Shown here in pieces: positions 14,558-22,076 of a stretch of DNA of 23,595 nucleotides. Positions within the stretch are counted from its first letter, which is position 1; the number at the start of each line of letters is the position of its first letter. The stretch comes from Brooklawnia sp049651565 (GTDB lineage Bacteria > Actinomycetota > Actinomycetes > Propionibacteriales > Propionibacteriaceae), in the NCBI RefSeq assembly GCF_049651565.1, contig NZ_JBASCI010000033.1:1-23595 (forward strand), in the 5' to 3' direction. The notes beneath the pieces are model-generated. The model was not told the DNA's origin. It made no database searches and saw only the letters and a program-made list of their open reading frames with translations. A program made the translations under genes and the position numbers.

Positions 14558-15190
14558 ATGACATCACCGAAGACCGCCGTATTGTTCATCGAGTACCAGA
14601 ACGACTTCACCACTGCGGGCGGCGCCCTGCACGATGCAGTGGCCGGCACCATGGAGCAGACGAAGATGTTGGCCAACTCGGCCGCCCTGGCCGATGCCGC
14701 CCGCGAGGCCGGCGCCACCATCATTCACATCCCGATCTCGTTCAAGGAGGGCTACAACGAGATCACCAACCACCCCTACGGGATCCTCGCCGGGGTGGTG
14801 GACTCGACCGCCTTCGTCGCTGGCAGTTGGGGCGCCGAGATCGCCGAGGAGATGACCCCGGCCGATCAGGACATCATCGTCGAGGGCAAGCGGGGCCTGG
14901 ACGCGTTCGCCAGCACCAACCTCGACTTCATCCTGCGCAGCAAGGGCATCGACCGGGTGGCGCTCGGCGGATTCCTGACCAACTGCTGCGTCGAGTCGAC
15001 GATGCGAAGCGCCTACGAGCGGGGTTACGACGTGGTCACCCTCACCGACTGCGTCGGCGCCACCAGCGCCGAGGAGCACGCCAACGCGATCAAGTACGAC
15101 TACCCGATGTTCTCCCGGCCGATGACCAGCCACGAGTTCCTGGCCGAGTTGTCCGGCGCCGAGGTCACCGATTCCAGCCGGGGCTACTGA
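14558..15190 (+). CDS. Isochorismatase-family cysteine hydrolase
   Basis: A 210-residue alpha/beta hydrolase of the isochorismatase-like superfamily, which uses a Cys nucleophile on amides or related bonds. The triad is visible as D16 (EYQNDF), K111 (VEGKRGLDAF) and C144 in TNCCVEST (141-148), with the cis-peptide-type GGFLTN just before it. TLTDCVGATSAEEH (~161-174) is also typical. The substrate cannot be told; relatives include nicotinamidases and ureidoacrylate, biuret and N-carbamoyl amide hydrolases. ATG 14558 is chosen; GTG 14543 is an in-frame alternative adding five residues. No good -10 is seen at leaderless spacing (TTGACT is the nearest). It is divergent from sbcD and convergent with mca. 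Confidence 0.85.
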   Translation: MTSPKTAVLFIEYQNDFTTAGGALHDAVAGTMEQTKMLANSAALADAAREAGATIIHIPISFKEGYNEITNHPYGILAGVVDSTAFVAGSWGAEIAEEMTPADQDIIVEGKRGLDAFASTNLDFILRSKGIDRVALGGFLTNCCVESTMRSAYERGYDVVTLTDCVGATSAEEHANAIKYDYPMFSRPMTSHEFLAELSGAEVTDSSRGY

Positions 15191-15205
15191 GCGGCGGCCA
15201 GTCGG

Positions 15206-16141
15206 CTAGATGACCCACAGGTCGGACGGGTCGGTCGCGCCCGGCACGGTGGGCCGTAATCCCGAGAACAGGTCGCCCTCGGGGATCACCGTGGGCACCG
15301 CGCTGAAGACCAGTTGCCAGTCCTCGGTCGGCCACGCCTTGGCCTGGATCTCCAGCGGCACCGAGAACCAGATGCCGTTCGGGTCGATCTGGGAGGCGTG
15401 GGCGCGCAGGGCGTCGTCCCGAACCTGGAAGTACTCGGCGCACGGCACCCGGGTGGTGATCCGCCGTTCGTAGTGCAGATCCTCCCAGTTCGCCAGCCGC
15501 TCCGAGTACGGGGAGTCCATGCCGTGCTCGTGCAGCGCCTCGTCCAGCGCGGCGTAGCGCAGCCGGTGGAAACCCATCTGGTAGTAGACCTTGAGCACCG
15601 ACCACGGCTCACCCAGGTCTGGCCGGTAGGACGAGTCCGCCGCCAGCCTGAGCGCCTCGACGCTGACCCGGTGGCACTGGATGTGGTCCGGGTGCGGGTA
15701 GCCGCCCTGCTCGTCGTAGGTGGTCAGCACCTGCGGCCGCACCATACGAATCACCTCGACCAGCGGCTCGGCCGCCTCGGTCGGGTTCAGCGAGGCGAAC
15801 GATCCCTCCGGGAGCTCCGGTACCGGGTCGCCCTCGGGCAGGCCGGAGTCGATGAATCCCAGCGAGTAGTGCTCGACACCGAGGATCTCGCGCGCCCTGG
15901 CCATCTCCGCCTGCCGGACCTCCGCCATGTTCTCCCAGACCTCCGGGCGGTCCATCTGCGGGTTCAGCACCGATCCGCGTTCACCTCCGGTGCAGGTCGC
16001 CACCACCACCCGCACACCCTCGGCCACGTACTTGGCGCTGGTGGCCGCGCCCTTGGAGGACTCGTCGTCAGGATGGGCGTGCACGTGCAACAGGCGCAAC
16101 TGCTCACCGTTTGCTGCCTGGGCGGATAGCGGAACGGACAT
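15206..16141 (-). CDS. mca: Mycothiol S-conjugate amidase
   Basis: Zinc amidase that cleaves mycothiol-toxin conjugates into glucosaminyl-inositol and an exported mercapturic acid. The 311-residue protein carries the LmbE/PIG-L zinc motif HAHPDDES (21-28) and the second metal histidine in YPHPDHIQ (148-155). TCTGGERGSVLN and SLGFIDSGLP are typical of Mca/MshB; the length and the C-terminal region with QVRDDALRAHASQIDPNG and WFSVP favour Mca over the deacetylase MshB. ATG 16141 has a CAAAAT hexamer 7 nt upstream; an ATG three codons earlier is possible but would lie next to that hexamer. It is divergent from greA, a neighbourhood I recall from Mycobacterium (Rv1080c/Rv1082). Confidence 0.94.
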   Translation of the reverse strand: MSVPLSAQAANGEQLRLLHVHAHPDDESSKGAATSAKYVAEGVRVVVATCTGGERGSVLNPQMDRPEVWENMAEVRQAEMARAREILGVEHYSLGFIDSGLPEGDPVPELPEGSFASLNPTEAAEPLVEVIRMVRPQVLTTYDEQGGYPHPDHIQCHRVSVEALRLAADSSYRPDLGEPWSVLKVYYQMGFHRLRYAALDEALHEHGMDSPYSERLANWEDLHYERRITTRVPCAEYFQVRDDALRAHASQIDPNGIWFSVPLEIQAKAWPTEDWQLVFSAVPTVIPEGDLFSGLRPTVPGATDPSDLWVI

Positions 16142-16148
16142 GCCAACC

Positions 16149-16154
16149 ATTTTG
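16149..16154 (-). promoter_or_regulatory. -10 hexamer CAAAAT of mca
   Basis: CAAAAT (TANNNT-like with C first and A-rich core) ends 7 nt before ATG 16141. No Shine-Dalgarno is present. Confidence 0.45.
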
Positions 16155-16231
16155 CACAGGGACAGCAACCAGATGGCAACCCGGACGGCCCGCTGCGGCG
16201 GCTGGCAGAGGGGGCTGGAACCTCGGTGGTT

Positions 16232-16237
16232 AGAATG
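16232..16237 (+). promoter_or_regulatory. -10 hexamer TAGAAT of greA
   Basis: TAGAAT, close to the TATAAT consensus, ends about 5 nt before the greA ATG. A transcript would begin at or just inside the start codon region, so it is leaderless or nearly so. Confidence 0.55.
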
Positions 16238-16242
16238 ACGGG

Positions 16243-16746
16243 ATGGTTGAGCAAGAGACGGTGTGGTTGACCACAGAGGCATACGAGCTGCTGCTGGAGG
16301 AACTGGACCACCTCAAGACCGTGGGCCGCCCGCAGGTATCGGCGAAGATCGCCGCGGCCCGCGAGGAGGGTGACCTGTCGGAGAACGGCGGCTACCACGC
16401 CGCTCGTGAGGAGCAGGGGCAGATGGAGGGCCGGATCGCCCAGCTCGAGGAGATGCTGCGCACCGCCAAGGTGGGCGAGGCCCCCACCGACCCGGACAAG
16501 GTCTCGGTCGGCACGCTGGTCACGGTGGCGTACTTCGACGACGAGGATGACACCGAACAGTTCCTGCTCGGCTCCCGCGAGATGCTCGGCCTGGATGCCG
16601 ACATCGACACCCACGTCTTCAGCCCCCAGTCGCCGCTCGGTTCGGCAGTCCTGGGCGCATCCAGGGGGGACTCGGTCAGCTACCAGGCACCTACCGGCAG
16701 GACCATCGAGGTCACCATCATCAACGTGGCACCCTTCAGGGGCTGA
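16243..16746 (+). CDS. greA: Transcription elongation factor GreA
   Basis: Rescues backtracked RNA polymerase by stimulating cleavage of the nascent RNA through the secondary channel. It is 167 residues, slightly longer than E. coli GreA, as in other actinomycetes. The N-terminal antiparallel coiled coil (about 5-80) carries the tip acidic residues in EEGDLSENGGYHAAREEQ (D44, E47). The C-terminal FKBP-like domain ends with SPLGSAVLGASRGDSVSY and IEVTIINV. The start is fixed by the family N-terminus and TAGAAT upstream. The gene is single and convergent with the adhesin-like gene 30 bp downstream. Confidence 0.95.
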   Translation: MVEQETVWLTTEAYELLLEELDHLKTVGRPQVSAKIAAAREEGDLSENGGYHAAREEQGQMEGRIAQLEEMLRTAKVGEAPTDPDKVSVGTLVTVAYFDDEDDTEQFLLGSREMLGLDADIDTHVFSPQSPLGSAVLGASRGDSVSYQAPTGRTIEVTIINVAPFRG

Positions 16747-16776
16747 GCGGCAGGCCTCGGCCCGCGATCTGGTCGG

Positions 16777-17958
16777 TCAGTCCTGGACGCGGACGACCGC
16801 GCGCCCCATCACCACGCTGAGCTCCAGCTGGGCTGAGCCGTTACCCACCACGTACTCGTTCAACTCGCCGTGGGTCTCGCCGGGCCAGCTGACCCGTCCC
16901 AGCTGCACCTGCGAGCGGATCGTGACGTTAGCGCCGGGGGTCAGCCGCACCGTCAGGTTGCCGGACTCGACCCGGACGCGCGAGCGGCCGGCACTGATCG
17001 GGCCGGAGATGGTCGCCCCGCCGGCCTGCACCAATGCGTCGGACACCTCGACCACTCCCTCCAGTTCGGCACCACCGGCGCTGACCCGGATCTTGCCGAG
17101 CCGCGGCACACCCGAGGTGGCCAGCCGGCTGCCGGTCACCTCGGCGTCCACCACGATCGCCGGGTTGACCCGCACCACCAGTTCCTTGCCGAAGCCGAGG
17201 GCCCGTAGGTCTTCGACCGAGCGGGGCGGCCGCACGATGCTGAAGCTGTCGAAGTTGAGGCCCACCTCACCCTCGGTGGTGACCTCCAGGGTGACGCCCT
17301 GCTTGCGCAGGGTGTGCGGTCCGTCGACGGCGATGGTGCCCACCTTGGGGTCGCCGATCAGGCGGACGCGTCGACCGACCGAGCGCAGCACCAGCCGTTC
17401 GACGCCATGGGCGCCGGTGGGCGGGGGGGTTGCTCGCTGCTCGGTGGGCTCGGTGGACGGGCCGGCCGGGCGCGGCCCGACGTCCGGGATCACGCTGCTG
17501 GCGAACTGGCCCAGCCGCTCGAACGCCCCGCGTGCGAAATCACCGGCCTCCTTGAGCACCTCCCCGGCGGTGGCCGCCACGTCACCCATCTGCAGGCTGA
17601 ACATGACGAAGTCGTCCTCGGCCGTGCGGCCGGATTCGGTCGTCTCGGCGCCCTCTTCGCCGGACGCGTCGGCGGTCGGCTCCCCGACGGGTGCCTGCTC
17701 GCCGACGCCCGCCTGATCGGATGGTTCGGAGCCGTAGACCGGCTGCCCGTACACCGGTGGCGTGGCCGGTTCGGGCTCGGCCGGCTCGTCCTCGCGCATG
17801 GCCCGTGCCGGCGGGGTGTCGTAGAGGGCCTCCGGGTCGAGGCGCCGGCCGCCCGCCCGGGCGTTCAGGTCCGGGATCAGTTCGGCCGCCCGGGCGGCCG
17901 AGATATTGCCGCTGGCAAGGTCTTCAAGGACGCGGTTCAGCTCGGCGGGATCGCTCAT
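16777..17958 (-). CDS. Adhesin-like beta-repeat protein (DUF4097/YvlB-like)
   Basis: A 393-residue protein of unknown function. Residues 1-35 (ELNRVLEDLASGNISAARAAELI) resemble the short helical domain at the N-terminus of YvlB/SHOCT-like proteins. Residues 45-115 are an acidic Pro/Glu/Ala linker with two PVYG repeats, and 118-160 form an amphipathic helical region. Residues 185-393 are a long run of alternating strands with recurring short motifs (LVLRS, VTLEVTTEGEVG, GATISGPISAG, VRVESGNLTVRLTPGANV), as in DUF4097/putative-adhesin beta-solenoids. No signal peptide or membrane segment is seen, so it is probably cytosolic or membrane-peripheral. The ATG overlaps the AI-2E permease stop by ATGA, and a TAGAGT hexamer 6 nt upstream offers an internal promoter. 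The fold assignment is moderate. Confidence 0.75.
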   Translation of the reverse strand: MSDPAELNRVLEDLASGNISAARAAELIPDLNARAGGRRLDPEALYDTPPARAMREDEPAEPEPATPPVYGQPVYGSEPSDQAGVGEQAPVGEPTADASGEEGAETTESGRTAEDDFVMFSLQMGDVAATAGEVLKEAGDFARGAFERLGQFASSVIPDVGPRPAGPSTEPTEQRATPPPTGAHGVERLVLRSVGRRVRLIGDPKVGTIAVDGPHTLRKQGVTLEVTTEGEVGLNFDSFSIVRPPRSVEDLRALGFGKELVVRVNPAIVVDAEVTGSRLATSGVPRLGKIRVSAGGAELEGVVEVSDALVQAGGATISGPISAGRSRVRVESGNLTVRLTPGANVTIRSQVQLGRVSWPGETHGELNEYVVGNGSAQLELSVVMGRAVVRVQD

Positions 17959-19181
17959 GAGTCGACTCTAGACGCGGGTCGGGGCAACTTGAACCAGGAT
18001 CCGGACCTTTCCGGGATATCCCCCTGCTGGCCGGACGGCCGCAGCCGCGGCAGGTTGGCCCGCCGTTGCCCCTTGTCGTCGGACGCGAAGACACCCTCGG
18101 CGCCGCGGATGCAGCCGGTGGCAAAGGCCACGGCCGGGATCGCGAACAGGGCTCCGGCAACACCGGCCACGATGGCGCCGGCCGAGATGCCCAGCAGCAC
18201 CAGCAGCGGATGGATCTCGACCGCCCGGCCCAGCAGCAACGGCTGCAGCACGTTGGCCTCAATATTCATCACCAGCACGAAGATGACCAGCATGATCACC
18301 GCCTTGACCGGCCCGAGTGTCACCAGCACCACGATGGTCGACACCGCCCCGGCGATCACCGCACCCAACAGCGGGATGAACGAACAGACGAAGGTGAACG
18401 CCGTGATGGCCAGGAACAGGTTCGAACCCAGGATGAGGGCACCCAGGCCGGCACCGATACCGTCGATGCCGGCCACGATCACCGCGGCCCGGACGTAGGA
18501 GCTGAGCGACTCCCAGCCGCCGCGCACCGACGGCCGGATGCGGCTCAACGCGTAGTCGGGCAGCACCTTCTCGAAGGCGCCGGTGATCCGGCGGCCGTCC
18601 TTGAGGAAGAAGAAGGTGGCGAACAGGCAGGTTGCCAGCCCGGCGAAGAAGGCGCCGACCCGGGTGCCGGCGGCGGCCAGGGTGCCGGCTATCTCCTGCG
18701 CCGAGTTCTGGATGTAGGCGCCCGCCTGGTCGAGCCACTGCTGCACCTGCTCCTGGCTGATCTGCAGCGGACCGGTGCCCAGCCATTCCAGCAGCGCCCG
18801 CGAACCCTGACCGGCGGCCTGGGTGAGCTGCGGCCACTGGATGGCGATCTGGGCGCCCACCACACCGAGCAGGCCGATCAGCACCAGTACCAGCGCGAGC
18901 AGCATCAGCACCGAAGCCGCCCAGCGGGGCAGGCCGTGTTCGTTGAGCCAGTTGGTGGGCTGCTGCAGGCCGGAGGTGATCAGCAGTGCCAGCAACAGCG
19001 GGACGGTGATCTGACCCAGGTACGAGCCGATCTGCCAGATCAAGAAGAGCGTGCCGGCCACCAGCAGCAGCCGCCAACTCCAGCCGGCGAACACGCGTAA
19101 CCAGAGCGGGGTGTACCGGATCTCGTCCGGTTGGTCGGCGAGGGGATCCTCGGCCGGCCTGGGTCCTGACGTTGCGGGCAT
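17955..19181 (-). CDS. AI-2E/PerM-family membrane permease
   Basis: A 408-residue integral membrane protein of the AI-2E exporter-like superfamily (TqsA, YdiK, PerM). After a ~30-residue polar start there are two early hydrophobic hairpins, a central amphipathic stretch (about 100-155, LTQAAGQGSRALLEWLG), FFFLKDGRR (a typical family block near 180), and further segments containing SFIPLLGAVIAG, NIEANVLQPLLLGRAVEIHPLLVLLGI and GALFAIPAVA. Substrates vary in the family, including Na+ or Li+ in exchange for protons, so AI-2 export should not be assumed. ATG 19181 is selected because AAGGA lies 7 nt upstream; a longer reading frame reaching 19856 would overlap the divergent transporter. Its stop overlaps the adhesin-like start, so the two probably act together. 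Confidence 0.88.
   Translation of the reverse strand: MPATSGPRPAEDPLADQPDEIRYTPLWLRVFAGWSWRLLLVAGTLFLIWQIGSYLGQITVPLLLALLITSGLQQPTNWLNEHGLPRWAASVLMLLALVLVLIGLLGVVGAQIAIQWPQLTQAAGQGSRALLEWLGTGPLQISQEQVQQWLDQAGAYIQNSAQEIAGTLAAAGTRVGAFFAGLATCLFATFFFLKDGRRITGAFEKVLPDYALSRIRPSVRGGWESLSSYVRAAVIVAGIDGIGAGLGALILGSNLFLAITAFTFVCSFIPLLGAVIAGAVSTIVVLVTLGPVKAVIMLVIFVLVMNIEANVLQPLLLGRAVEIHPLLVLLGISAGAIVAGVAGALFAIPAVAFATGCIRGAEGVFASDDKGQRRANLPRLRPSGQQGDIPERSGSWFKLPRPASRVDS
17965..17970 (-). promoter_or_regulatory. Internal -10 hexamer TAGAGT before the adhesin-like gene
   Basis: TAGAGT ends 6 nt before ATG 17958 but lies within the last codons of the AI-2E permease. It may allow leaderless expression of the second gene on its own. 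Confidence 0.4.
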
Positions 19182-19188
19182 CGTGGCG

Positions 19189-19193
19189 TCCTT
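19189..19193 (-). promoter_or_regulatory. Shine-Dalgarno AAGGA of the AI-2E permease
   Basis: AAGGA lies 7 nt before ATG 19181 and decides the start between this ATG and an in-frame ATG 12 codons upstream. Confidence 0.5.
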
Positions 19194-19212
19194 CGGGGCT
19201 AGGTCAGCGCTC

Positions 19213-19218
19213 AGCATA
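19213..19218 (-). promoter_or_regulatory. -10 hexamer TATGCT of the AI-2E permease
   Basis: TATGCT is placed to give an mRNA leader of about 25 nt that includes the AAGGA site. The in-frame ATG overlapping it would lie inside the hexamer. Confidence 0.4.
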
Positions 19219-19258
19219 CGCTCACCAACCGCCGTGGCCGGGGTCATCGGGGGCTGGA

Positions 19259-19264
19259 TAGCCT
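19259..19264 (+). promoter_or_regulatory. -10 hexamer TAGCCT of the MFS-ung-patatin operon
   Basis: TAGCCT ends exactly 7 nt before GTG 19272, pointing to that GTG rather than the ATG three codons later as the leaderless start. Confidence 0.5.
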
Positions 19265-19271
19265 GTTGGGC

Positions 19272-20468
19272 GTGCAGCGAATGTCGACCACGAACCTGCC
19301 CCGGGATGTGCTGGTGCTGTCGGCGGTGGCGTTCCTGGTTGCGGTGGGGTTCGGTGTCATGGTGCCGGTGCTGCCGGTGTTCGCGCGCAGCTTCGGCGTC
19401 ACCCAGTTCGCGGTCGGCGCGGTGATCAGCGCGTTCGCGCTGATGAGGTTCATGACCAGCCCGTTGTGCGGCGCCATCAACCGGCTGATCGGAGAGCGGG
19501 TGGCGCTGGGTGTCGGCATTGGTATCGTCGCGCTCAGCACCGCCGGGGCGGGGCTGGCGCAGAGTTATCCGCAACTGCTGGTGCTGCGCGGGGTGGGCGG
19601 CATCGGGTCGGCGATGTTCAGCGTCTCCGCAATGGTGCTGCTGCTGGCCAGTGTCGACTCGTCGCAGCGTGGCCGGGCCAGTGCCCTCTATTCGGGCGGC
19701 TTCCTGCTCGGCGGCATGGCGGGCCCGGCGATCGGCGGGGTGCTGGCAGCGATCTCGATCCGGGCGCCCTTCTTCTTCTACGCGTTCACCCTGGTGCTGG
19801 CCGGCGGGGTGGGGTTGATGATGCTCAGCCGCCCCTCGGTGCGTCCGGCCGATCACGGCGGCGCCCGTGACATGAGTCTGCGGCAGGTCTGGCGGCAGGC
19901 CCGCTACCGGGTGGCCTGCTGGGCCAACTTCACCTCAGGCTGGCAGGCCCAGGGCGCGCGCTCGACGTTGGTGCCGCTGTTGGTGGTCGAGGTGCTCAAC
20001 CAGGAGCCGACCTGGACGGGCATCTCGTTCGCGATCGCCGCGGTGGCGCAGGCGCTGGCCCTGCAGCCGGTTGGGCGGCTGACCGACACCTGGGGCCGCA
20101 AACCCGTCCTGGTGGCTGGTCTGCTCGCCTGTGGGGTGTCGTCGGCGCTGATCCCGTTCGCCCCCAACATCGCGCTGCTGACCGTTGCGCTGTGCGTGTT
20201 CGGGTTGGGTTCGGCGGCGCTGTCCACCTCCCCGACCGCCATCGTCGGCGACGTCACCGGCGGCACCGGCGGCACCCCGGTGGCGGTCTTCCAGATGCAC
20301 TCCGACCTCGGGTCGATCATCGGACCACTGGCCGCGGGCGCGCTGGCCGACAGCTACCCGCTTCCGGTGGCCTTCGGGGTCGGCGCTGTGCTGATGCTGG
20401 CGGTGAGCCTGCTGACTGCCGGCACCCGCACCCGGCTGCCGGGCGACGAAGGTAGCGTTCAGTCGTGA
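19272..20468 (+). CDS. Major facilitator superfamily transporter
   Basis: A 398-residue protein with twelve predicted membrane segments in two halves of six. The loop between helices 2 and 3 has a degenerate motif A (GAINRLIGERVALGVG), while the loop between 8 and 9 keeps a better copy (GRLTDTWGRKPVL, about residues 272-284). GGIGSAMFSVSAMVLLLA and GGFLLGGMAGPAIGGVLA resemble motif C-like segments of drug:H+ antiporters, so an efflux role is plausible, but the substrate is unknown. The GTG start is chosen because a TAGCCT hexamer precedes it at 7 nt; ATG 19281 is the alternative. The stop overlaps the ung GTG as GTGA, making this the first gene of a three-gene coupled operon. Confidence 0.85.
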   Translation: MQRMSTTNLPRDVLVLSAVAFLVAVGFGVMVPVLPVFARSFGVTQFAVGAVISAFALMRFMTSPLCGAINRLIGERVALGVGIGIVALSTAGAGLAQSYPQLLVLRGVGGIGSAMFSVSAMVLLLASVDSSQRGRASALYSGGFLLGGMAGPAIGGVLAAISIRAPFFFYAFTLVLAGGVGLMMLSRPSVRPADHGGARDMSLRQVWRQARYRVACWANFTSGWQAQGARSTLVPLLVVEVLNQEPTWTGISFAIAAVAQALALQPVGRLTDTWGRKPVLVAGLLACGVSSALIPFAPNIALLTVALCVFGLGSAALSTSPTAIVGDVTGGTGGTPVAVFQMHSDLGSIIGPLAAGALADSYPLPVAFGVGAVLMLAVSLLTAGTRTRLPGDEGSVQS

Positions 20469-21148
20469 GCGTTCGTCCCCTGACAGAACTGATGGCGCCC
20501 GACTGGGCGCAGGCGCTGGCTGACCAGCAGGAACGCATCCATCAGATGGGCGACTTCCTGCGCGCCGAACTGGCCGCCGGCCGCGGTTACCTGCCGGCCG
20601 GCCACCAGGTGCTGCGGGCGTTCAGCCGTCCGATGGCCGACGTCAGGGTGCTGCTGGTCGGGCAGGACCCGTACCCGGCGCCGGGGCACCCGATCGGGCT
20701 GTGCTTCGCGGTGGACGCCGGGGTGCGTCCACTGCCCAGGAGTCTGGTGAACATCTACCGCGAACTGCACGATGATCTGGGCGTCGGCCCCGCCCCGCAC
20801 GGTGACCTCACCCGGTGGTTCGAGCAGGGGGTGCTGTTGCTGAACCGCTGCCTCACGGTGCAGCCGGGGCGTCCGGCCAGCCACCGCGGCAAGGGCTGGG
20901 AACCGGTCACCCAGGCCGCGATCGAGGCGGTCGTCCACCGCGGTGGGCCGCTGGTGGCCATCCTGTGGGGACGCGACGCCCAGACCCTGACCCCGCTGCT
21001 GAGGTCGGCGGACGTCCCGGTGATCGAGTCGGCGCATCCTTCGCCGCTGTCGGCGCACGCCGGATTCTTCGGCTCCCGACCGTTCAGTCGAGCCAATCGC
21101 GCCCTGGCGGCGATGGGTGGCCAACCGATCGACTGGGAGCTGCGATGA
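20465..21148 (+). CDS. ung: Uracil-DNA glycosylase, family 1
   Basis: Removes uracil from DNA, opening base-excision repair. The 227-residue protein has the water-activating loop GQDPYP (66-71; D68 catalytic), the uracil-recognition Asn in LLLNRCLTV (N127), and the leucine/minor-groove loop HPSPLSAH (191-198; H191). The usual GQDPYH reads GQDPYP here; this Pro form is, as I recall, standard in actinobacterial Ung. A GTG start overlaps the MFS stop (GTGA), and the 3' end overlaps the patatin start (ATGA). The coupling to a transporter and a lipase-like protein has no clear functional reason. Confidence 0.95.
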   Translation: MSVRPLTELMAPDWAQALADQQERIHQMGDFLRAELAAGRGYLPAGHQVLRAFSRPMADVRVLLVGQDPYPAPGHPIGLCFAVDAGVRPLPRSLVNIYRELHDDLGVGPAPHGDLTRWFEQGVLLLNRCLTVQPGRPASHRGKGWEPVTQAAIEAVVHRGGPLVAILWGRDAQTLTPLLRSADVPVIESAHPSPLSAHAGFFGSRPFSRANRALAAMGGQPIDWELR

Positions 21149-22053
21149 AGATCTCACTGGTGCTCGGCTCTGGCGGCGCCCGGGGTTACGCCCACATCGG
21201 CGTTCTGCAGGAGATCGAGGCGCGTGGCCACGAGGTGGTGGCGATCAGTGGCTCGTCCATGGGTGCGCTGGTGGGTGGCGCGTACGCCGCTGGCCGGCTG
21301 TCGGACGCCACCAACCTGGCCCTGTCGCTGACCCGGCTCGACCTGTGGCGGATGCTGCGGCCGGGCCTGGGCGGGCCCGGGTTCATCACCGGCGACCGGC
21401 TGATGTCGCTGCTGCGCCGGGTGATCGGCGACGTGCGGATCGAGGAACTGCCGATCCCCTACACCGCCGTCGCCACCGACCTGCTGTCGCGGCGGGAGAT
21501 CTGGTTCCACGAGGGGCCGCTGCTGGCCGCGATCCGGGCGTCCATCGCGATCCCGACCGTGTTCACCCCGGTGATGCTGAAGGGCCGGCTGCTGGCCGAC
21601 GGCGGCCTGCTCAACCCGTTGCCGGTGGAGACCTCGCTGCGGTTGGACGCCGACCTGACCTTGGCGGTCTCGCTGTTCGCCAAGCGGCCCGGCCAGTGGT
21701 CGGGCGGGGCGATCGAGCTGTCGTCCGACGCCCAGCCCGAGCCCGGCCCGCTCACCCGGCTCGGCGAGCGCATCGTCGAAGCGCTGCCGACCAGGCAGAA
21801 ACTGCCCGATGACGACCCGAACGACGTCTTTGACCCACTGCCCAACAACCTCGACCTGACCGACATGATGACGATGGCGCTGGACGTCATGCAGGCCCGG
21901 ATCCAGGCCACCAGGATCTCGGTGAACCCGCCCGACGTGCACATCGAGGTGCCGGCCGAACTCGGCACCATCCTCGACTTCGATGAGGCCAGCCGGATAA
22001 TCGCGGTCGGCCGCGAACTGGCGCAGGAGAAGTTCGACGAGTTCGGCATGTAG
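21145..22053 (+). CDS. Patatin-like phospholipase (RssA-type)
   Basis: A 302-residue serine acyl hydrolase. The oxyanion loop GSGGARG (8-14), the nucleophile elbow GSSMG (36-40; S38) and the catalytic Asp in ADGGLLNPLP (151-160; D152) form an intact Ser-Asp dyad. The sequence resembles RssA/NTE-type cytosolic members rather than secreted toxins; no signal peptide is seen. A C-terminal ~120-residue region, partly acidic, has no recognised domain. The ATG overlaps the ung stop by four bases, so translation is coupled. The lipid substrate is unknown. Confidence 0.9.
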   Translation: MKISLVLGSGGARGYAHIGVLQEIEARGHEVVAISGSSMGALVGGAYAAGRLSDATNLALSLTRLDLWRMLRPGLGGPGFITGDRLMSLLRRVIGDVRIEELPIPYTAVATDLLSRREIWFHEGPLLAAIRASIAIPTVFTPVMLKGRLLADGGLLNPLPVETSLRLDADLTLAVSLFAKRPGQWSGGAIELSSDAQPEPGPLTRLGERIVEALPTRQKLPDDDPNDVFDPLPNNLDLTDMMTMALDVMQARIQATRISVNPPDVHIEVPAELGTILDFDEASRIIAVGRELAQEKFDEFGM

Positions 22054-22063
22054 CAGCGCTGGG

Positions 22064-22069
22064 TACCCT
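22064..22069 (+). promoter_or_regulatory. -10 hexamer TACCCT of msrA
   Basis: TACCCT ends 7 nt before ATG 22077. It sits in two adjoining 8-bp palindromes, CAGCGCTG (22054-22061) and GGGTACCC (22061-22068), which share one base. These may be chance or a small operator. Confidence 0.45.
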
Positions 22070-22076
22070 CGAAGGC

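Noticed and set aside
16142..16282. Longer start for mca reaching across the greA promoter
   Set aside because: It would cross the divergent greA start; conserved Mca sequence begins after 16141 and a -10-like hexamer precedes that ATG.
19182..19856. N-terminal extension of the AI-2E permease frame
   Set aside because: It would overlap the divergent MFS gene and its sequence is low-complexity (His/Arg/Gln-rich); the Shine-Dalgarno at 19189-19193 sets the start.
20815..21144. Longer start for the patatin inside ung
   Set aside because: The conserved patatin N-terminus (MKISLVLGSGGARG) begins at 21145, exactly at an ATGA overlap.
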